A DNA stretch of 54,369 nucleotides from IMG/VR virus record IMGVR_UViG_3300036820_000024, positions 1-54,369 of that record; one strand, 5' to 3'. The stretch is from a virus. The position numbers were made by a program, and so were the translations under genes. Below, one piece after another: positions 45,456-54,118 of the stretch (position 1 is its first letter; each line of letters begins with the position of its first letter). The notes beneath the pieces are model-generated. The model did not search any database and was not told where the DNA came from. It worked only from the letters and a program-made list of their open reading frames with translations.

Positions 45456-47405
45456 ATGGAACTAAACGACGCGTTGGCACTCATTACAGACCAGGTAAAA
45501 AACGGCACAAAGCACACCGATTATAAAGCGGTTACGGACCTGGCAACCAAATTGCAAATACTCATTACGGGTAATAATTCGGCTTTGTTATTGCGCCGAT
45601 ATGTTAGCCGTGAAAGTGCGGAGGAGTTTGTAACGCGCTGCGCGATCACTCGGGCAATTACTCCGGCGGTTGCTGCCAGCGTCAAAATACCATTTTATAA
45701 AGTTGCCCGTAACCAGCGGATACGCTCAAACATCGACGTAAAGGACGAGGTTAAGAATGAGCAAATAAAAAACATGGCAAAAGGTTTTTACGGCTCGTCG
45801 GGTCGAAAAACTAAGGGCCTGGACTATTGGTTAAAAACCCGGTTTATGGATTTGACATTTACGGACCCTAACGCCTGGGTGATCGTAGAGTGGGATGCCC
45901 CCCAGGACGCAACAAGCCTAATACAGGCCCGACCGTTTGAGGTATCGAGCGCCCAGGCCTGGAATTTCAATATAGTAAACGAGGAGGTTTTTTGGTTATT
46001 TACGGCTTTGCCGATCACGTACATACAGGTTAACGCCGACAAAGAGGTAAAGAAAGCGGGCCGCAAATTTACCCTTTACGACAAAGATTATACCATTACG
46101 TGGGAACAATGCGACAAGGCATATTATACCGCTAAGGCTATACCGCTCGGGTCTAATCAAACATTTGTTACCAATGGTAAGAACGACTCCGAGACCTATT
46201 TACAAACGGTCAATACCCCAAAGCTGGGCTTCGTTCCCGCCTTTCGCATAGGTTACAACCGCGACCTATCAACCAACGGTAGGACCTATGTTAACCCGTT
46301 CCACGATGGGATGTGTTATTTTGATAAATCGCTGAAAACCGTTAGCGAGTTGGATTTAACCATGACACAACACGCCTTCCCGCAAAAAGTACAATACGCC
46401 CCGGCTTGTAAAGGGGCCGGTAAGCAAAAAAAATGTATGGGCGGTTACCTGGCAGACGGTACGGTGTGCGGGGTTTGTAACGGCACCGGCTTTGCTGGGC
46501 ATAAATCCAGTATGGACGTGTTAAACTTGCCATTGCCAACGGCGGGCACCCCAAACTCCGAGGTTATCGACCTTAGCAAACTGATTGCATACATTACCCC
46601 CGACATTAAATTGTTACAGTTTTTGGACGACTATATTAGCGGGCTGGAGGTTAAAGTACATAGCGCCGTTTTTAACAGCCAGGTATTTGTCCGGAAATCG
46701 GGCGGGGGCGGCTCAACCGCTGGCAAGTCGTCCGACGGTCAAACTTTCCAAACCGCGACCGAAAACGACAACAACATGCAATCCGTGTACGATGCCCTCG
46801 AGCCGTTTACCGAAAAGTTTAGCGACGTTTGGGAGGATATTGTGACGGTTTTAACCATGTTGGCGAACGTTACCCAAATAGAGGACGCCGACATAGACCA
46901 CGTTTTCCCGGCTGACTTTAAACTAAAAACAACCGACATTTTGCTGGGCGAACTTAAGGTCGTGAGCGATAGCGGCGCGCCCTCGTTTATGAAGGATAGG
47001 ATTACGGCCGATCTTGCCGAAATCGTTTTTGCAGGGGACACGCTCGGACTGTTAAAACTTAAGACGCAACGCCGGTACTTTCCATTTAATGGCAAGGGTG
47101 CCGACGAAATCGCGTTGCTGTTAAGCAGCCCGGACGTGCCCCGACGATCAAAAATATTATATTCAAATTTTGAGTTGATATTTACCGAGATCGAGATCGA
47201 AAACCCAAACTTTTACGTAATAACCGTTATCAAAACCCAGGACGATATCGTTAACAAAAAGGTTGAGGACTATAAGGCGCAAATTGATGCCGATACCCCG
47301 GCCCTGGATATAAATAGCCTCCGTAAGCAAATGACAGCTTTACCGATAGGCGTAGACCCGGGCGATACCGGGGGGCCTGGAAATCCCAATAACTCACAGG
47401 GCTAA
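45456..47405 (+). CDS. Portal protein with zinc-finger-like insertion
   Basis: 649 aa. Size, position before the head morphogenesis, scaffold and capsid genes, and a portal-like core (YIQVNADKEV..., then a long helix-rich C-terminal domain with LLGELKVVSDSGAP) support a portal. Unusually, residues about 317-346 carry CKGAGKQKKCMGGYL then CGVCNGTGF: two C-x-GxG or C-x2-C-x-G-x-G knuckles as in DnaJ zinc domains. The C-terminus is disordered (GDTGGPGNPNNS). The portal forms the dodecameric DNA gate. No frameshift is seen. Confidence 0.75.
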   Translation: MELNDALALITDQVKNGTKHTDYKAVTDLATKLQILITGNNSALLLRRYVSRESAEEFVTRCAITRAITPAVAASVKIPFYKVARNQRIRSNIDVKDEVKNEQIKNMAKGFYGSSGRKTKGLDYWLKTRFMDLTFTDPNAWVIVEWDAPQDATSLIQARPFEVSSAQAWNFNIVNEEVFWLFTALPITYIQVNADKEVKKAGRKFTLYDKDYTITWEQCDKAYYTAKAIPLGSNQTFVTNGKNDSETYLQTVNTPKLGFVPAFRIGYNRDLSTNGRTYVNPFHDGMCYFDKSLKTVSELDLTMTQHAFPQKVQYAPACKGAGKQKKCMGGYLADGTVCGVCNGTGFAGHKSSMDVLNLPLPTAGTPNSEVIDLSKLIAYITPDIKLLQFLDDYISGLEVKVHSAVFNSQVFVRKSGGGGSTAGKSSDGQTFQTATENDNNMQSVYDALEPFTEKFSDVWEDIVTVLTMLANVTQIEDADIDHVFPADFKLKTTDILLGELKVVSDSGAPSFMKDRITADLAEIVFAGDTLGLLKLKTQRRYFPFNGKGADEIALLLSSPDVPRRSKILYSNFELIFTEIEIENPNFYVITVIKTQDDIVNKKVEDYKAQIDADTPALDINSLRKQMTALPIGVDPGDTGGPGNPNNSQG

Positions 47406-47407
47406 CG

Positions 47408-48313
47408 ATGGACATTACACAATTTACCGGGCAGCGTACCGACCTTATAAACGCGATTTTGGATAATTTGCAAGTTAAAGTACTGGCAAACCAGCGCGTA
47501 TTATATCAACTCATTATCGACGAGTTTGTCGATAAGTTGGAAACCAAAGGCGGCATAATTCAAAACACGACACAAAACAAACGCCTTTTAGCCCTGTTTG
47601 ATGCTGTTTTTAAAAAGTACACCGACGCGACGACCCCAGCGACAATAAAAACCCTCCTGGACGGGGTACAACAAATAATCGACTTTAACGCCCAATACTT
47701 TGCGGTTTTGGCTCCAAAATCCCAGCTTATCCCGATCAAAACGGACGTACAAAAATTGATCGATAGCTGGCTGGGTATCTCGAGCGACGGAAAAACCGTA
47801 CCGAACGGTTACCTGGATACTCTCATTAACGACCCGACCGTTAAAAATCAAATCCGTAACGTGATGATTAAGGGGATTGTTAATCAGGTTGGAAATATCC
47901 AGTTAAAACAGGACCTTAAGGATTACATTACCGGCAACAACCAGGGCACCGTTGCCGCCGGTGAAACTGGCAGCGCCCCCGATACCGGCGCGTTATCAAA
48001 ATATTACCGGAACTTTGTTTATGATACATACAGCCAGTTAGACAGGGCAACCGCCAACACGTACGCCAACACGTTAGAGCTGAATTACGCAATCTATGAA
48101 GGTGGTATCATTAGGACGAGCCGCAAATTTTGCAAAGATCACAACGGCAAAGTTTACAGCCGTGCGGAGATTGCGGTATTTGACCCCCCGACCGCTCAAC
48201 CCCCAGGATACAATCCGTTTGTTGATCTCGGCGGGTATGGGTGCCGACACCATTTAAATTGGATACCCGAGATTATCGCGTTTTCTATGCGGCCCGATTT
48301 AAAACCCGCTTAA
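47408..48313 (+). CDS. Head morphogenesis protein (SPP1 gp7 / Mu F-like)
   Basis: 301 aa. The C-terminal part shows the signature of this family: RTSRKFCKDHNGKVYSRAEI, then GGYGCRHHLNWIPE (C-R-H-x-x-x-W). The N-terminal half is helical. It follows the portal by 2 nt, as these proteins usually do. They bind the portal during head assembly and are needed for infectivity. Confidence 0.75.
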   Translation: MDITQFTGQRTDLINAILDNLQVKVLANQRVLYQLIIDEFVDKLETKGGIIQNTTQNKRLLALFDAVFKKYTDATTPATIKTLLDGVQQIIDFNAQYFAVLAPKSQLIPIKTDVQKLIDSWLGISSDGKTVPNGYLDTLINDPTVKNQIRNVMIKGIVNQVGNIQLKQDLKDYITGNNQGTVAAGETGSAPDTGALSKYYRNFVYDTYSQLDRATANTYANTLELNYAIYEGGIIRTSRKFCKDHNGKVYSRAEIAVFDPPTAQPPGYNPFVDLGGYGCRHHLNWIPEIIAFSMRPDLKPA

Positions 48314-48362
48314 TTTGTAATTTATTTCTATCTATATTTACAACGTAAATTAAATTTCATTT

Positions 48363-49049
48363 ATGAAGCTAAGATATTTAAACAGGGTTGCCGACGCGAA
48401 TAACAGTAACGGCGGCAACCAGGCTAACGCCAACCAGGCAAAAGCAGCGCCCGCAAAAGCGGCGACCGCAAGCGACGACCTGTTAAATGCCGACAAAGCG
48501 GACGGCGCAAAAACAAACGAGCCTCCAGCCGGTACTAACAAGCTGACAGAAATTAACCCAGGCCCGGACGGACCTACGCCTGGCCCAACTTCCGGTACCG
48601 AAAACCAGGGAACGGCACAAACCGATCAGCAGCAAAAGGCAGCGGGGGGTGATCAGCCAGGCGCGGCTGCAGTCCAGGGCGAAAAAACAAACGAGGAAAG
48701 CGGCAACCAGGCTAACGCCAACCAGGCAAACCAGCCCAGCGCAAAGGACGAAAACGCCGAACAGGACGAAGTTTTAAACAAAGTCGCTGAAAAAATTGCG
48801 GGACATTTGCAAAATGCCGGTATTGGTGCCCAGGTCGCTAACGCAAACAAGCCAGCCGGGCCTCGTATCTTATCGGATGATCAAAAGCTGGCAAAATACG
48901 GGCCGGGCTATATTGACGCCAAAAACGAACGGGGGGCAACAACAACCTTCAGCGCTAAGGTATGGGCTTCCCTGGGTAAAAATAAACTCGGCTGGGTGCC
49001 GGTCGTTAAGACACCGCCCGAGGTTGACGCGTTAAACAAAACAAACTAA
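48363..49049 (+). CDS. Low-complexity virion-region protein with internal repeat (228 aa)
   Basis: 228 aa. Residues 10-150 are Ala/Asn/Gln/Pro/Gly-rich and disordered, with NQANANQAK- and NQANANQAN-type repeats. A 30-bp stretch is repeated exactly (48413-48442 and 48701-48730). The C-terminal 65 residues (ILSDDQKLAKYGPGYIDAKNERG...) may fold. Place before the scaffold suggests an internal head or assembly protein; no family recognised. Confidence 0.55.
   Translation: MKLRYLNRVADANNSNGGNQANANQAKAAPAKAATASDDLLNADKADGAKTNEPPAGTNKLTEINPGPDGPTPGPTSGTENQGTAQTDQQQKAAGGDQPGAAAVQGEKTNEESGNQANANQANQPSAKDENAEQDEVLNKVAEKIAGHLQNAGIGAQVANANKPAGPRILSDDQKLAKYGPGYIDAKNERGATTTFSAKVWASLGKNKLGWVPVVKTPPEVDALNKTN
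48413..48442 (+). repeat. 30-bp direct repeat, copy 1
   Basis: Identical to 48701-48730 and in the same reading frame, encoding the GNQANANQA-type repeat. Confidence 0.95.
48701..48730 (+). repeat. 30-bp direct repeat, copy 2
   Basis: Identical to 48413-48442; probably a product of internal duplication in the low-complexity gene. Confidence 0.95.
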
Positions 49050-49092
49050 TCATTAAAAGCCGCCGGGGGCTTCATGCCCGGCATTTATAACA

Positions 49093-50034
49093 ATGGATTA
49101 CGAAAAGATTTTACGGGCGCTTTTGTCTAAGGCGTTTAAATTAGACCAGGGCCAAATCGACGAGTTATTAGCAAAAGAAACCGACGGAACCGACGGTAAA
49201 AAAGTTGCAGTAACAGCCGACGAGTTGGAAAACAAAATACTTACGGCGGACAAAACACGCATTGCAACCATAACCAAACCAAAGGACGGGCAAACTTTCC
49301 AGGACGGTTATAAGAAAGCAAAGGCCGAGGTTTTGACCGACTTTGAAAAAAGCGTAAGGGAAAAATACGGACTGGATACCGAGGTAACAGGTATCGAATT
49401 GATCGACGCGTTAGTTGATGAAAAGTCAAAAGGTGCCGCCAAAAAGGAAATAACAGACGACGACGTTAAAAAACACCCTGTTTACCAAAACATGGAAAAA
49501 CAGATGAAGAAAAGCGTTGCCGACACTAAAACCGAGTATGAAGGCAAGTTGACACAAAAGGACAATGAGTTTAACCGTACAAAAACCCTTAGTCAGGTGC
49601 AAAACCTTGCCTGGGAAAGTGTAGTAAAACTTAATCCCATTTTATCCAAAAACGCGGCGGTCGCCCAAACCGCTAAAAATAATTTCCTTAAGTCGCTGGA
49701 GGGATACGATTACGAAATCCAGGAAAGCGGCCCGGTAATTATGAAGGACGGCAAAGTCGTTGACGATGGGCACGGGAATAGTTTAGCGTTTAGTGATTTG
49801 GTGAAATCAACAGCACAAAATCACTTTGAATTTTCAAATAATAACGGCGGTGTAAACGGTGGAAATGACAACAACCAGCACAAAGGCGCTGATAATATCG
49901 GCGCTTACCCTGCGGGCATTAACAAGCCGGGCACAATGGCCGATTATGCGAAAATCGTAAACGACGAGACAATACCGTTAGCAGATCGGCAGACAGTTGC
50001 CAAAGTTTGGGACACGGAACATAGTAACGTTTAG
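49093..50034 (+). CDS. Capsid scaffold protein
   Basis: 313 aa. Charged, helical and Lys/Glu-rich with the layout of scaffold proteins: N-terminal EKILRALLSKAF, a long central coiled coil (EKQMKKSVADTKTEYEGKLTQKDNEFN), and a C-terminal part with Asn/Gly low complexity followed by a short ordered end (NKPGTMADYAKIVNDET). It precedes the major capsid gene. Scaffolds template the shell and then leave or are cleaved. A gp20-type minor protein is the alternative. Confidence 0.75.
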   Translation: MDYEKILRALLSKAFKLDQGQIDELLAKETDGTDGKKVAVTADELENKILTADKTRIATITKPKDGQTFQDGYKKAKAEVLTDFEKSVREKYGLDTEVTGIELIDALVDEKSKGAAKKEITDDDVKKHPVYQNMEKQMKKSVADTKTEYEGKLTQKDNEFNRTKTLSQVQNLAWESVVKLNPILSKNAAVAQTAKNNFLKSLEGYDYEIQESGPVIMKDGKVVDDGHGNSLAFSDLVKSTAQNHFEFSNNNGGVNGGNDNNQHKGADNIGAYPAGINKPGTMADYAKIVNDETIPLADRQTVAKVWDTEHSNV

Positions 50035-50060
50035 TCTTTAACTTTTTAAACTTTAATCAA

Positions 50061-51146
50061 ATGCCATTACCAGCAAACGGCGACGTAACCGCCTCACAAT
50101 TGTTACAGATCAAATTAAAGGCGGAGCAAATGTGGCAAGATAGCCAGCTTATGGCCGAATATATGCCCAACGCCGACGCGGCAATAGCCGTTTTGAAAAA
50201 CCAAACCGCGAGGTTTGAGGAACTGACAAACTCTAACATTGACAACAAAGTTACTGTTAACTGGATTAACCCATGTGGTATAACCGTACAGGACTGCGAG
50301 CCTCTTTGTACATTGGACGGCCAGGAATTGAGCACCGGCGGCAATGATTACGAGTTAAGCATGTGTAAACAAACGCTCGGCTTAAAGATCAACCGCGAGA
50401 AATTCCGTACTAATCTTTATGATTACGACGAGTTTGTAGCCGCTGGCATTTTACAGCACATTAAGGCGCTCGACGAGTATTGGGCACAACAAATTTTAGT
50501 TAAACTGAAGGCATTTGCCGGGGTAAACGTTGCGGTTGCAGCGGGCGGCATTGCTTCAAACGGCTTCAGTTGGGACGGTAACACAACCCAAATACCCGCC
50601 GACCAGTACAACGTGCAAATTTTGACTAAATTGTTACAGCAACAAATTATCAATAAGATGCCAGCGGGGTACATAATCGACGACGGTTGGATGTACCAAT
50701 CTATTAACAATTCGTTGATTGACCAGCAAAACCTCAACGCCCAGGGCGACGCAAAACGCGCCGCAACCTTAGCGGGCCGGGTTACGTTCGATCAATTTAA
50801 CTTCGCGTTATCGGGCGTTACCGAGGATATGTTTATCGTAAACCCTGGCGCGGTTGCGTTCAAAACCAAAACCCGCAACCCTGACGTGCCTACGTTGATC
50901 GGGGGTAACGTACAACAAACTCGTTACACCGTTCCGAGCCGTGTTTTACCAGGTGTAAAATATGACGTTTATTATACCCTTACTTGTGTCGTTAACGAGA
51001 CAACTAACAGGGGCGAAATAGTGGACGTTTGGAATTTTGAAACCCTGGGGGACATATTCCTAAACCCTAACGGGTGCCCGGTTGAAATCGGGGGTACAAC
51101 TTACACCCCAACCGGTGTATTGGGTTACGAACGGCAAGCCGCTTAA
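50061..51146 (+). CDS. Major capsid protein
   Basis: 361 aa, placed between scaffold and neck genes and followed by a strong terminator at 51174. The N-terminal part has a helix-rich extension (TASQLLQIKLKAEQMWQDSQLM), then a HK97-like mix, with NPCGITVQDCEPLCTLDGQEL and C-terminal beta strands (RYTVPSRVLPGVKYDVYYTLTC). No exact family motif is visible to me, so the assignment rests on context, length and composition. Confidence 0.75.
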   Translation: MPLPANGDVTASQLLQIKLKAEQMWQDSQLMAEYMPNADAAIAVLKNQTARFEELTNSNIDNKVTVNWINPCGITVQDCEPLCTLDGQELSTGGNDYELSMCKQTLGLKINREKFRTNLYDYDEFVAAGILQHIKALDEYWAQQILVKLKAFAGVNVAVAAGGIASNGFSWDGNTTQIPADQYNVQILTKLLQQQIINKMPAGYIIDDGWMYQSINNSLIDQQNLNAQGDAKRAATLAGRVTFDQFNFALSGVTEDMFIVNPGAVAFKTKTRNPDVPTLIGGNVQQTRYTVPSRVLPGVKYDVYYTLTCVVNETTNRGEIVDVWNFETLGDIFLNPNGCPVEIGGTTYTPTGVLGYERQAA

Positions 51147-51173
51147 GCCTCCCGGTTGCCTTATTAAACTGCG

Positions 51174-51203
51174 AAAGCCTGGAATTTATTCCGGGCTTTT
51201 TTT
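51174..51203 (+). terminator. Rho-independent terminator after the major capsid gene
   Basis: AAAGCCTGGA pairs with TCCGGGCTTT (one G-T pair) around a short AT loop, with an extended T-run. It is followed at once by a promoter element at 51207. Confidence 0.9.
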
Positions 51204-51206
51204 GTT

Positions 51207-51214
51207 TACATTTG
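51207..51214 (+). promoter_or_regulatory. TACATTTG -7 element after the capsid terminator
   Basis: TACATTTG lies 22 nt before ATG 51236 and directly after the terminator T-run, the same layout as at 45432. A TTTG at 51201 is too close to serve as a standard -33 box. Confidence 0.5.
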
Positions 51215-51235
51215 GATAAAAAAATATTTATCGCT

Positions 51236-52447
51236 ATGGAATGTTTAAACGGTATTATAGGCATTGCGCCGGACCTTTGCGAATGTTTGCAAAACGGGGC
51301 CGAACCCGACCAAATCACACAAATAACCTCGAGCGTCTCGGGCCTTTACGTTTCCGATCTGCCCGGCGGCGTCGATATTTCAGCCCTGGCAACCGTTGAC
51401 AACTGTAAAAGTTTAGCCCAGGTTTGTATCGACGCCTTAACGTCGGCGTACAAAAATGTTAATACGGATCTCATTGTGGCTTTAAACACAAACTACCAGG
51501 GGCAAAAAACTTTTGTCGGTACACTCGGGCAAATGAGTTATACCGGCACCCTGCCAGCTGTAAAGCGTTACCAGGCCTTTGTGTTGAAAGCTAACACCGG
51601 GAGCGACGCAATCGCAAAGATCAACCGTATAGGTTTAATTGTAAACGGCTCGGAAAGCGTCAACGTTTCCGTTATCAGCGCCCCGCGTGACAGCTCTATG
51701 GGCACGGTCGTTGCGACGTACACGATTAACAGCGTTGCAAATTCTTACGCATGGTTTTCGGTGCCCTCGGGTGGTTTATCGCTGCCATTGTCAAAGAGCG
51801 GAAGCCCGATTGATTATTATTTCGTTTACGATAGCCAAACCGGAGCGGGCATTGCCCCAAAGGATAATAAAATTTGGTGTAATTGCCCGGGTCTGCAAAA
51901 AACAGTTAAAACGGTCGGTAATTATTTGGCCCCTATGGGTATGCAACTCGACGACCCCAATAACTTAAGCAGCGGGATTGTTGACAAATATACGCGGGGT
52001 ATTTTGTTAGATTGTGAGTTAAGATGTAACGCGGAGGTTTTGGTGTGCGGGAACTATGATAATACGGAGGCCGTCGCCGTCGTCCTGGCAGTTGCGGCCC
52101 AATTTAAAGCCGCCGAGTTGTTGATCGAGGGCGTAATGAAAACCCGCGAGGTTAACCGCCTGGTATTGCAAAACAAGGAGTATTTATGGGGTAAACGCAA
52201 TCATTTTGTTACCGAGTATCAAAACCGTATCCTTTACCTGGCTAAGGTTATCGACGTAACCGCCTCGAGTTGCTATATATGCCGCGACGACGATATGTAT
52301 TTTACAAAACAGCAAGTAACCGACGGCGTTTTTCAAGATCAATACGAGGCAATAAACGCGATCAACCAAAGCGGGTATTTAGGTTACAACCCGCAATTAA
52401 TAAACAACGTTATCCCCGGTGTAATTCCTATACCGGACAAATTTTAA
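51236..52447 (+). CDS. Neck or head-decoration protein candidate (403 aa)
   Basis: 403 aa from ATG 51236; a TTG at 51212 is in the promoter element. The N-terminus is Cys-containing (APDLCECLQNG), the middle has beta-rich stretches with Ser/Gly-rich turns (GSESVNVSVISAPRDSSMGT), and the C-terminus is helical and aromatic. It lies between capsid and tail-completion genes, so it is probably a virion component. No family recognised. Confidence 0.6.
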   Translation: MECLNGIIGIAPDLCECLQNGAEPDQITQITSSVSGLYVSDLPGGVDISALATVDNCKSLAQVCIDALTSAYKNVNTDLIVALNTNYQGQKTFVGTLGQMSYTGTLPAVKRYQAFVLKANTGSDAIAKINRIGLIVNGSESVNVSVISAPRDSSMGTVVATYTINSVANSYAWFSVPSGGLSLPLSKSGSPIDYYFVYDSQTGAGIAPKDNKIWCNCPGLQKTVKTVGNYLAPMGMQLDDPNNLSSGIVDKYTRGILLDCELRCNAEVLVCGNYDNTEAVAVVLAVAAQFKAAELLIEGVMKTREVNRLVLQNKEYLWGKRNHFVTEYQNRILYLAKVIDVTASSCYICRDDDMYFTKQQVTDGVFQDQYEAINAINQSGYLGYNPQLINNVIPGVIPIPDKF

Positions 52448-52450
52448 AGG

Positions 52451-53053
52451 ATGCCCGATATATCAGTATTTAAGGAAAAATTAAAGTCGTTGCAGGATGC
52501 CGTCCGGGCAAAATTGCCCGACATTGCGACAACCTTAACGCTATCGGCAAAGGCAATTTCTGAACGCCGTATAAAAGATCAAGGCTTCGGCGCTGAATAT
52601 TCTAAAACCCCGATCCCAGCCTGGTTTTTTCACGACAAAGAATTAAACGCCCAGGGCACCGCATTTTTAAACGCTCACGGTGTAACGCAACCAGGCGCGC
52701 CCAAAAAGGCCAAACGGGCCAAAAAGGGCGAAGGGATACCCAAAGCCGACAGGGAGGCAACCTGGGGGGAATTTCGCGCCGCGCAAGGTCTGCAAAACGG
52801 GTTTGTTGATCTTAGTTACAGCAACAAAATGTTTGCCGCAATGATACCCCAAGAAGTCCAGGTAAACGGCGACATTTATAGCGCCCCCCTGGGTGCAAGC
52901 AATCAGCAAGCCCAAAAGGAAATGAATTATAATTTTGAGCGGTACGGGGATTTTATCGGTAAGGCACTCCAGCCCGAGGATTTTAATTTACTCGGTGACG
53001 TGGTTATTACCGAGTTTGATAAACTTATTTCAGCAGCTAATTTAATACCATGA
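52451..53053 (+). CDS. Head-tail joining / tail completion protein candidate (200 aa)
   Basis: 200 aa. Helical N-terminus (FKEKLKSLQDAVRAKLPDI), Lys-rich linker, then a C-terminal part with VDLSYSNKMFAAMIP and ALQPEDF. Position before the tail chaperones and a shared LGxxN..ERYGDFIG pattern are seen in Bacteroidota phage neck genes. I cannot name the exact neck role. An HNH endonuclease follows with ATGA overlap. Confidence 0.55.
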   Translation: MPDISVFKEKLKSLQDAVRAKLPDIATTLTLSAKAISERRIKDQGFGAEYSKTPIPAWFFHDKELNAQGTAFLNAHGVTQPGAPKKAKRAKKGEGIPKADREATWGEFRAAQGLQNGFVDLSYSNKMFAAMIPQEVQVNGDIYSAPLGASNQQAQKEMNYNFERYGDFIGKALQPEDFNLLGDVVITEFDKLISAANLIP

Positions 53054-53463
53054 ACGAAAACTATTTCACTATCCACAAATGGCTGGGCAAGCAATACGGC
53101 CCGGCGTCAAAATGCGAAAAACCGGAATGTACCGGTAAGGCTAAACGGTTTGAATATGCTTTAAAAAAAGGTTGTGAGCATAGTAAAAATCGTGATAATT
53201 ATATTATGCTTTGCGCGTCTTGTCACCGTAAATACGATATTACCGCCGAAATGTTGGAAAACCTTAAACAACCACGAAAATCAGTACACCACGAAACGCC
53301 CGTTACGTCCGTTAACCAGTTATCAGCGGATGGCAAAATAATCAACACATACCAGTCGATAATGGACGCTCATAAAAATACTGGCATTAACCGCCGAAGT
53401 ATTTATAACGTAGTTGCCGGAACTGCCAAAACAGCGGGTGGCTATATTTTTTCACGTATTTAA
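53050..53463 (+). CDS. HNH homing endonuclease with NUMOD1-like C-terminus
   Basis: 137 aa. The N-terminal part has zinc-binding pairs (SKCEKPECTG, then CASCHRKYD) typical of small HNH nucleases, with RDNYIMLC between. The C-terminal 50 residues (GKIINTYQSIMDAHKNTGINRRSIYNVVAG, ending GYIFSRI) match NUMOD1 DNA-binding segments of homing enzymes. It is inserted between two neck/tail-completion genes, overlapping the upstream stop, a free-standing element like the one in the lysis cassette. Confidence 0.8.
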   Translation: MNENYFTIHKWLGKQYGPASKCEKPECTGKAKRFEYALKKGCEHSKNRDNYIMLCASCHRKYDITAEMLENLKQPRKSVHHETPVTSVNQLSADGKIINTYQSIMDAHKNTGINRRSIYNVVAGTAKTAGGYIFSRI

Positions 53464-53475
53464 AATCTTAAGAAG

Positions 53476-54117
53476 TTGAATAAAGAACTTGCCAGCACAC
53501 TAAGGAACAAATTAACGGCCCTCCCATTTGTTGACAAATTGGCGGCCCTTGTGCAAACGGTGGAGGACGTCCAGTTTAGCGACGACGACGCCCCAAAAAC
53601 AACCCCTTACCGGAATAAATTCCCCGTAAGCTATGACGTGATCGGTGCCGGAACCTCGGGAACCGATTACCAGGGCCGAGAAAAGGATTTAGTACCTGAC
53701 AGCTCTAAAAAATCAATCATATATTTTGAGGACTTCGGGAGTACAATTGTCGCTGTTCGTGATCTCGGGTTAACGGAATTTAACAGTAAACTAAGGTTAA
53801 TTTGTTGGCTAAACCGGCAAAGGTTCACGGGCGACGCGTATAGCGAAATATCAGCCTATTGCATTGCCGCCATATTGGGCAAGCTGGCAGCGCCCCCGCA
53901 CTTTAAGGATAACGGCATTTTTAAGCGCCTCAACGTTAAGGCGACCGCGATACCGGCGCAAAATGCTGATTTGTTTAGCCGTTATACTTATGATCAAACC
54001 GTGCGGCAATTCTTACGCCCGCCGTTTGAATTTTTTGGCATTGATCTTTCATGTAATTACCACGCTGGGATATCATGTTTTGACCCGATAAATTTTAACA
54101 TTGATAATAATTGTTAG
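53476..54117 (+). CDS. Tail completion / terminator protein candidate (213 aa)
   Basis: 213 aa from TTG 53476; no ATG lies closer to the HNH stop. Starts with a helix (KELASTLRNKLTAL), followed by a beta-rich body with GAGTSGTDYQGREKD. The position right before the membrane protein and the tail chaperones fits tail-terminator or completion proteins. No motif proves it. The stop is one base before the membrane-protein ATG. Confidence 0.55.
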   Translation: MNKELASTLRNKLTALPFVDKLAALVQTVEDVQFSDDDAPKTTPYRNKFPVSYDVIGAGTSGTDYQGREKDLVPDSSKKSIIYFEDFGSTIVAVRDLGLTEFNSKLRLICWLNRQRFTGDAYSEISAYCIAAILGKLAAPPHFKDNGIFKRLNVKATAIPAQNADLFSRYTYDQTVRQFLRPPFEFFGIDLSCNYHAGISCFDPINFNIDNNC

Positions 54118-54118
54118 T

